Below, piece by piece: positions 56,521-64,000 of a DNA stretch of 64,000 nucleotides (within the stretch, counting starts at the first letter, position 1; every line of letters starts with the position of its first letter). The notes under the pieces were generated by a model. It ran no database searches. It saw nothing but the letters and a program-made list of their open reading frames with translations, and had not been told where the DNA came from. Both the position numbers and the translations under genes were made by a program. Source of the stretch: Boswellia sacra. Taxonomy: Eukaryota; Streptophyta; Magnoliopsida; Sapindales; Burseraceae. Location: assembly GCA_013180625.2 (NCBI GenBank), contig SNVD02000284.1:1-64000 (forward strand). Reading direction: 5' to 3'.

Positions 56521-57717
56521 TGTCAGCCTTAAGACTACATGATAATTTTGATGATAACAATACATATTGATTCATGAGGTATTACTAATATATTTATTTA
56601 TATGCAAAAATAAGATTCAATCAAGAGGAGGCTTATTAAAATGAAGTGTTAAAGCTAAGGAAAAGACTACATATTAAAGGCACCAAAGTTTAAGAACAAG
56701 GTTTGACTCAAGGAATGTGACACATGAGCAATGTTCAATCAATTAGTCATATATTTCTCTATAAATGTTCAAATGATGTGATTCTTGAGTTTTTGGCAAG
56801 CTTATTCAATTTAAAACATTTTATATGTTTTAAAGAAATTCAAATTTCAATTGTAAGGTTGTCCAAATCATCATGCAAATTAAAAGATAATTAGAAGCAG
56901 CTGACATGAGCACTGAATACTTTTTTGGATATATCTTGGGCTAGAGATATCCAAATGGCTTAATTGTTATGGCATTAGAAAGATGATTTAATGAATCACA
57001 TTTCATTTATTTTGAAAAAAATTCAAATTTCAAATGAAAGGCCGACATAATTGACATGCAATTCGATGAACTGACACAAGGAAGAAAATTCAACTAACAT
57101 GAGCACTGAATAGTCTTTTGTCTATATCTTGAGCTAGAGATATCCAAATGACTTGATTATTACGGAATTGTAAATATGATTTAATGAATCACATTTCATA
57201 TTTTTTGAAGAAATTCAAATTTCAAATGGAAGGCCGACATAATTGACATGCAAATCGGTCGATTGGCACAAGGAAGAAAAATTAACTCACATGAGAACTG
57301 AATGGTCTTTTGTCCATATATTAAGCTAGAGATATCCAAATGACTTGATTCTTGATGCGTTCGAAAGCTCGTTCAATTATGAAGATCTTTTATGTTTTAC
57401 ATATTTTTAAATGTTAAACGAAACATTGAAAAAAAATGGTAGACAAGATTACGGTTTTTATGGTGGGCAGAAAATTTGGAGTTGGTGTCTTCACTTGATT
57501 AAGTTCGTCTCATTTGCCTATAAAAGGAGCTCTTCTCCCATGCATTCAGCAAGCATCCATCAAGCAACAAATAAGAGAAATATCAAGTTTAGAGTGCTTT
57601 TATATTCTTTATCTACTCTTTGAAGAGAGTTGTACTTTTGTTGTAAAAATATTTCTTTGTTCTTGTATTATGGTGATTACTCTTATTGGAAAACTAGAAT
57701 GGGTATTTTTTTAGATA

Positions 57718-58735
57718 TGACAACTTTTAATCCAACTTCATATGTACAGGGGCTTTCTATCTCTAGACCTCCATTTTTTAATGGAAGTGATTACTCTTAT
57801 TGGAAAATTAGAATGAGTATTTTCTTGAAATCTTTTGATTATGATTTATGATCTATTATTTTGGAAGGACTTGTTGTTCCTACCAAAATTGAAAATGGAG
57901 AAAACATGCTTAAAGAACTTAAAGAGTTTAGTGAAGATAATTAAAAGAAATTGAGTTTTAATGCTAAAGCTATGAATGTGTTATATTGTGCTCTAGATAG
58001 AAATGAGTTTAATAGAATATCTACTTGTTCTATGGCACAAGAAATATGGCACACACTTGAAGTAACTCATGAAAGAACTAGTCAGGTTAAAGAATCCAAA
58101 ATTAGTATGCTAATTCATAGTTATGAGCCTTTTAAGATGAAACCAGATGAATCAATTTCTAAAATTTCTACTAAATTTATGGATATTGTCAATGCTTTGA
58201 AATCTCTTGGTAAATCTTATTCTAATGTTGAAATGGTAAGAAAGATTCTTAGGTGTCTACCAAAATCTTGGGAGCCAAAGGTGACGGCAATTCAAAAAGC
58301 AAAGGACCTCACCAAACTATCATTAGAAGAACTTATGGGTTCTCTCATGACTCATGAAATCATCTTGGAAGAGAATGAAGAAGAAGATTGCAAAGTGGCA
58401 AACATGTGGTTCATGGCTTTAAGAGAAGATGAGCTAAGTATTCTAAAGTATGATCCTAAGCTTTCATATGATGAATTGCTTGAAGCATTCCAAAATTTAT
58501 ATGTACAAGTTGATAAACAAAATTCAAAAATCAATGCTTTCAAAAAGAAGTCAAAAATCATGTTATCTCAATTAGAAGAGTTGGTGGAAACAAATGAATC
58601 TTTAGAAAATGAAAATGAAATTTTAAAACAAAAAGATATTGAAAGTTTGGAAAATCAAATACATTTATTAAAAACTGAAAATGAGATTTTAAAACAAAAG
58701 GATTTTGATAAATTGGAGAAAAAAATGCTATTTTG
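57718..58735 (+). pseudogene. SIRE-2 gag
   Basis: ATG at 57718 (MTTFNPTSYVQGLSISRPPF). TGA at about 57849 and TAA at about 57942 break the N-terminal part. The UBN2 block MVRKILRCLPKSWEPKVTAI is intact (about 58227), followed by a coiled-coil-like stretch of repeated LENEIL.KQKD units (58600-58720). The zinc knuckle further on (about 58925-58970) is damaged (Cys to Tyr changes). Confidence 0.87.
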
Positions 58736-59069
58736 AAAAACAAAATAATGACTTCAGAAATATTATTGATAGTTTTACAAAAAACACAAAAAATTTGAAC
58801 TCTATGTTACAAAGCCAAAGGTGTGTTTTTTATAAAAGAGGCTTAGGATATAAAACTCATAAAAATCAAAAATATTTTAAAAACTATTTTGCTCATACTT
58901 CTTCTAGGAATAATCCTAATCATTCATATACTTATTATGGAAGAAAATGACACAAAGTGCATTCTTGCTATATTAAGATAAATCCTAATTTGAAACAAAT
59001 ATGGGTTCCAAAAAGTACTATTACTAACCCCCAAGGACCCAAGAAAATTTGGGTATCAAAAAGTCTCTC

Positions 59070-60746
59070 TTTAAATGCTGATTGTGGAAACAAAGAGTGG
59101 CAAACACAAGTGGTACTTAGATAGTGTATGCTCAAGGCATATGACCGGAGATGCCTCCAAGTTCTCAAGATTAATCATAAAAAAAGGAGGATATGTGACC
59201 TTCAATGATAATGTCGAAGGAAAGGTAATTGGACATGGTGATATTGGTAACCCTTTTTCACCTATTATTGAAAATGTTTTGCTTGTTAATAGTTTGAAAC
59301 ATGATTTGATGAGCATTAGTCAATGTGTGATAAGGGATTTTTTGTTGCTTTCGAGCCTAATAGATGTGTGGTTAAGGATGTTAGTAACAATAAGACATTA
59401 TTTATTGGTAATAGATGTGGTAACATTTATACAATTGATATTGATGTTAATGATCATGTAGAAAAGTATTTCATTGTTAATCATGATGCTTGGTTATGGC
59501 ATAGAAGATTAGGTGATGCTAGCATGGATACAATTTTAAAAATTTCTAAAAATGATTTAGTGATGGTCTTCCAAGAAAACTTTGAAAAGGATAAGATTTG
59601 TGATGCTTGTCAATTTGGAAAACAAGTGAGAACTTCTTTTAAACAAAAGAAATTTATTTTAACAAATAAACCTCTACAATTACTTTATTTGGATTTATTT
59701 GGACCATCAAGAACTCAAAGCCTTGGTGGAAAGTATTATGTTTTTGTTATTGTAGATGATTATTCAAGATTCACTTGAGTATTATTCTTAAAAACTAAAA
59801 GTGAGGCTGCACAAACTTTTTCAAAATTTACAAAAAGAGTCCAAAATCAAAAAGGGTATTTTATTGTGTCCATTAGGAGTGATTATGGTGGTGAAGTAGA
59901 CAATGTTGCATTTGAAAATCTTTGTGATGAAAGTGGATTTGAACATAATTTTTTCGCACCTAGAACTCCACAATAAAATGGTGTTTTTGAGAGAAAAAAT
60001 AGGACTATCCAAGAAATGGCTAGGACCATGTTACTTGAAAATAATTTGCCAAAATATTTTTGGGTCGAAGCCGTTAATTCCGCATGCTTTATAATCAATA
60101 GAGTCCATATTAGAGCTTTAATAAATAAAACTCCTTATGAACTTTGGAAAGGAAGAAAACCCAACATTGGATTTTTTAAAGTTTTTGGACGTAAATGTTT
60201 TATTTTAAACACCAAGGATAACCTTGAAAAATTTGATGCAAAAGCCGATGTTAATTAGAATTTTTGTTGCCTACTCCAACCATAGTAAAGCATATAGAGT
60301 TTTTAACAAAATGACTCTTGCTATTGAAGAATCTATGCATGTTGAATTTGATGAAACTAATGTGATTTCTTCAAAGAATTTAGATGACGATATTGCTGAG
60401 GTAGAAAGGCAAATCAAGGAATCAAGGCTTGATGAAAAGAGCCAAGATGAATTACGACTTCAACAAGAAAAGGTTGAGGAAGTAAATGATTCTTCTCAAG
60501 AATTAACAAAGGAATGGAAGTACGCAAAAGCTCACTTTAATGATCTCATTATTGGCGAACCATCACAAAGTATGAAAACTAGATCTTCTTTAGGAACTTT
60601 TGTGATCATTTTGCTTTTGTCTCTCAATTTGAACCAAAATCTTTTAAAGAAGCCAAAAATGATGAAAGTTGGATTTTGGCTATGCAAGAATAATTGAATC
60701 AATTTGAGAGAAATCAAGTTTGGGAAATAGTTCCTAGACCCAATAT
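59070..60746 (+). pseudogene. SIRE-2 protease-integrase
   Basis: Protease DSVCSRHMTGDASKFSRL (DSG changed to DSV) at about 59120, DAWLWHRRLGDASMDT at about 59485, LDLFGPSRTQ (about 59690), RSDYGGEVDN (about 59878), NGVFERKNRTIQEMA (about 59980), and the FVAYSNHSKAYRVFN block (about 60265). Single stops interrupt it (for example TGA at about 59776, TAA at about 59973). It ends at VPRP just before the E3 LTR. Confidence 0.88.
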
Positions 60747-62256
60747 TGAATACTTAAATATGCATGCTTAATAAGAGCTTAATTCATCATATTGTATTAA
60801 TAGTGTCATTAAATTCTTCAACTTAAGCATATTTGTAGTCTTTGCATCTTTTGAATTAACTTTCTCTTAATTTTGGTTTTGTTATAGGTTTGGTAAAATG
60901 GGCATAACTTTCTACTTATAGATGAGAATGGTGAAAGGCTTATTGTTTTTGAAAGCTGATTAAATTATCTACAAGATTATGTTTCACAAGTATCATCAAA
61001 TTCGGGCTCTTAATGGATCAAAAATGGGCTTGAAGTGAACCCATCTAAGTTTCAGTCTAGCCTCACTATGCCTCAATATTTTGACCATATCTTTTGATAT
61101 ACGTATCTAAATTATATGGATCAAGATGTTCTAGAAATCTGAGAGAAATATCTACAACGTTTATGGACATGTGATCAAAATTATCAATAATTCGATGCCA
61201 AAATTGGTGGTCAAAGTCGGTGCACCTAATGATCCCTATTATCAAAGTTGGTTCACCTAATATTTAACAATTGTTCATTTGTAATTTAACAAGTTTGCCC
61301 CTGAATATATCTATAAATAGAGGAGCCTTGTGACCCTAGGCATCTTGGCCTTGGCTGGATCACTTGTTATTGTGTTTTTTCCTCTTGTGTTTTTATGTTA
61401 TTAATAAATTTTCTTTTTCTTGCAATTTGTTTTCTTTCTTTTATAATGTCTTTCTAATTTCTCTCTTGCTAAGGTAAAAGGGTGAAACCATTGATATGAG
61501 AATAATGATTTTCTAACCATTGATATGTGCTTAATAATCATAATCTTTTATTGTTTATTTAATGTGATTTATATTTATTTCTCTAATCAATCTCGACACC
61601 ACACGTAAAGTGAAGGTCTTGATCCATTGTAGACAATCCTTGGCACATCAAATTCTTGGATCTTTTCTAGATGTCGTATGGTTTTTCCTTACTGACACAA
61701 GTCTAGTTAGGAACCTTGATTAGTTATAGACATATGGTGATTGGCATATTGGATGTTTGAATCCATTTACAAGAAGTGGCGTAAATATTGGTAATGAAAC
61801 AAATATAATTCATATAACAAAAATTGGGCTTCAATGACATATCTTTCAATTGGAACCTCCTTGATGTGTGGATTCCAATCGAGTTATAATTGGGTTGTTT
61901 ATCCTTATTTGATTTATCAAGGGCCGATCCCCCGACCTTAGCATTCATTATTATTGTATTAATTCTTATTACTTATGTATTTTAATTATTCTTATCTATT
62001 GCTTATGAACTCTTTCTTTCATTTACTATGGTAGGTTCTACCACCTTTTATTTGTGTTTTACATTTGAATGGTCGGTAGTACCGTCTACCATCTTTACTT
62101 TTATTTGTTAATATTATCTTATTATTCATTTCATACTTACTCCTTCTATTATTTTGTACCGCTAAATCCCCTTCCTCGTGGATCGACCCCGGTCTCATTT
62201 GGTTTATTACTTCGATACTCCTATGTTTGGGAGATAATCCTTTTTCGGATGTGTCA
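60747..62256 (+). repeat. E3 5' LTR (1510 bp)
   Basis: Starts TGAATACTTAAATATGCATG and ends CGGATGTGTCA. Aligns with the E2 LTR. The E2 copy is about 116 bp shorter. Confidence 0.88.
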
Positions 62257-62262
62257 AGTTTT

Positions 62263-62280
62263 TGGCGCTGTTGCCGGGGA
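62263..62280 (+). other. E3 primer binding site, tRNA-Asp type
   Basis: TGGCGCTGTTGCCGGGGA, one difference from the exact tRNA-Asp complement found in E1. Confidence 0.82.
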
Positions 62281-62455
62281 AGATAAAATTTGGCGTACAA
62301 AATTATAAGTATTTTCTTGTGTCATTTCTATTTTTGTTATTATTATTATTTTTTGCATGTGTTCATCTTTTCTTTCACTTTGCATTAGTTAGTAGAATTG
62401 TTAGGAGCCACTCATATTCTTTGGAAAACATGCTCATATCCAACCAAGAACATTA

Positions 62456-64000
62456 ATGGACTACATAAATCTTGTAAGAACTTATGCACAATCATGCACA
62501 GCCTTTCCTCATGATGCAATAGATTTCGACCATGAATCAGATTTCATTCAATTCTTACCTTACTTTCATGGCCTAGATGTTGAAAATCCATTTTTGCACT
62601 TGGGAGAATTTAAAAAGTTTTGCAATACCTATAGTGACCTAAATTGTAGCATAAACAATTTAATGCTAGTGATCATCTTCAGATTAAAGCTTTTTCCTTT
62701 TTTCTTAAAAGATAAAGCTAAAACATGGCTACAAAATCTTAGGTTAGAATCCATTTGCTCATAGGATGAAATGCAACAACAATTTCTTAAAAAATTCTTT
62801 CCTCCCTATAGAACAAATTCTCTCAAAAGGCAAATCATCAATTTCACTCAAAAACAAGGAAAGACCTTTTACCAATGTTCGGATAGGTATAAAGCATTAC
62901 TTAATACTTGTCCTCACCATGGTTTGAAAACCTGAAGTCGAGTTTTAATTTTCTATGAAGGTCTTACATATCAAGATAGGCAAATGGTAGAATTAATGTG
63001 GAATGGACAATTTGAAAATAAAGATCCTAATGAAGCTATGGATTACCTAGACTTACTGGCAAAAAAATCCAAAAGTGGAACAATATTGGCACCTATGAGG
63101 TACCAAGAACATCTAATAGAGGCATTTACAATTTTAGGGAGAATCATGATCTTCATGCTAAATTTACATCCCTAGCTTGGAAAAGTCGAGGACTTAGAAA
63201 TGTGGTCTATGCAAAAAATTGTCTGTCACACGTGTAATGCTAGTGATCATCCTACGGATGATTGCCTAATTGTGCCTACCTTTAGGAAAAGTCTCTATAA
63301 ACAAATCAATGTTCTAGACACTTTCCAAAGGTTGAATCCTAATCTTCACTCAAAAAAATTTGGATGGAAAAATCACTTGAATTTTGATTGGAGGAATGAT
63401 AATCATACACAATCTTACTAACCTCCCTTTCAATCATATCAAAATTTTCAAAAATCTCATGATCATGCACCTTATGAGGATTTTGAAGAAACATTAAATT
63501 CATTCATTGCAAGGCAAGAGGTTTTTAATAGTCAAGTTGCTCAAACTATGGCAAACTTGAATGATGCTCCTGAAAAAAACGCATTTGCACTTAGTACTCA
63601 TGAGAAAGGTGAGCTTCCATCTCAACTAGAGCCAAACTTCATCAGTCCACATGTGAGTAATCCAAATGGCCAACATCTAAACGAAGATTTGGTCAATACT
63701 CTTCACGATGGTAAGGCTGATAAAGAACATATTCTTAACCCTTATGAGAAAGATGATGAATCAATCTCAGAGGGTAAGGAAGAGGTTAATAAACCTATAC
63801 CTAATAAGGAAAAGATCAAATCCTCACCTATGCCCTCATGTCATCATGCAAAGGAACTCAACCAAAATTTTGACAATAATGAATTTTTCATGCATGATGA
63901 ATGTGAGGAAGCTAATAAGATTAAAACTGATGTGGAAGACTGTATCAAAAATGAGAATTTTTCAAGTTCTTCAGAAATCGAGTTAACCAGCTATTTGAAC
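62456..64000 (+). pseudogene. E3 Athila-type gag, runs off the window
   Basis: ATG at 62456. N-terminal FIQFLPYFHGLDVENPFLHL, then FRLKLFPFFLKDKAKTWLQN, capsid FYQCSDRYKALLNTCPHHG, MVELMWNGQFENKDPNEAMD, and the Athila zinc-finger block CHTCNASDHPTDDC (about 63223-63264). Interruptions are TAG at about 62762, TGA at about 62933, TAA at 63419, and a shift out (about 63066) and back (about 63225). From 63422 to the window end the same frame is open and reads a polar, Asn/Glu/Ser-rich gag tail. The protein would package element RNA. Confidence 0.87.

Larger units (their letters stand above)
56521..60746 (+). mobile_element. SIRE-2: rearranged copy of the SIRE-type element, interrupted by E3
   Basis: Begins TGTCAGCCTTAAGACTACATG, the SIRE-1 LTR start with differences. 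The 5' LTR (56521-57672) lacks its last part, including the 65-bp minisatellite, LTR end and PBS. It joins an extra copy of a gag fragment (57673-57710) just before the gag start at 57718. The element continues to 60746, where E3 begins. It shares with SIRE-1 the order gag, protease, integrase. Confidence 0.87.
60747..64000 (+). mobile_element. E3: Athila-type Ty3/gypsy element, 5' part (continues past window)
   Basis: 5' LTR 60747-62256, PBS 62263-62280, gag from 62456 on. Same family as E2, opposite strand. It is inserted in the SIRE-2 sequence at the point after 'cctagacccaatatt'; its 3' end and target copy are outside the window. Confidence 0.9.

Overview
The window is repeat-rich intergenic DNA from a eudicot nuclear genome. 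The evidence is a TIR-NBS-LRR type resistance pseudogene (a class not found in grasses), spliced fragments of typical dicot genes, and plant-specific transposon lineages (Athila, Tekay, SIRE, mudrA/ULP1 MULE, CACTA, SINE, TRIM). I find no gene that looks intact. The species cannot be named from the sequence.

Left part (1-13.5 kb). A frameshifted, intronless copy of a cytokinin-activating LOG gene lies at 1.0-1.65 kb. Next comes a decayed ORF that resembles the small zinc-finger nucleic-acid-binding protein of betaflexiviruses (2.3-2.9 kb). Two nested Athila-type Ty3 elements follow on the minus strand. E1 (about 3.24-6.84 kb) is a strongly deleted derivative inserted into the gag of E2, whose LTR is 7805-9198. 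From 9.2 to 13.5 kb there is degenerate, AT-rich DNA with short tandem and inverted repeats.

Central part (13.5-42.8 kb). I read this as one Mutator-like element of the mudrA plus ULP1 (KI-MULE) type, originally about 7.7 kb, blown up to 29 kb by three insertions. These are a CACTA element (14549-21939, TSD TTG), a SIRE-type copia element (22951-30022, TSD GTTAT) and a Tekay chromovirus (about 30182-37315). Removing them rejoins the exons of one plus-strand DUF1985/Ulp1 protease gene. A convergent mudrA transposase gene lies on the minus strand. Both MULE genes are dead. The CACTA element carries spliced exon fragments of three unrelated host genes: a TTC38-like TPR protein, an ArfGAP and a B2-type cyclin.

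Right-middle part (42.8-54.6 kb). Small non-autonomous elements are preserved with their target duplications: a foldback MITE (43103-43490), a 1742-bp foldback MULE with a perfect 9-bp TSD (44624-46365), a solo TRIM-type LTR (46897-47088), a hAT-type element (47933-48745) and a tRNA-derived SINE (48876-49094). They are followed by a TIR-NBS-LRR pseudogene (49310-52880, minus) that has lost its P-loop.

Right end (54.6-64 kb). A second copy of the DUF1985 MULE starts at 54613. It is interrupted at 56521 by a second, rearranged SIRE copy. That copy is in turn interrupted at 60747 by a third Athila-type element (E3, same family as E2, plus strand), which runs off the window. The window therefore records several rounds of transposon-into-transposon insertion, with gene capture as its most notable feature.
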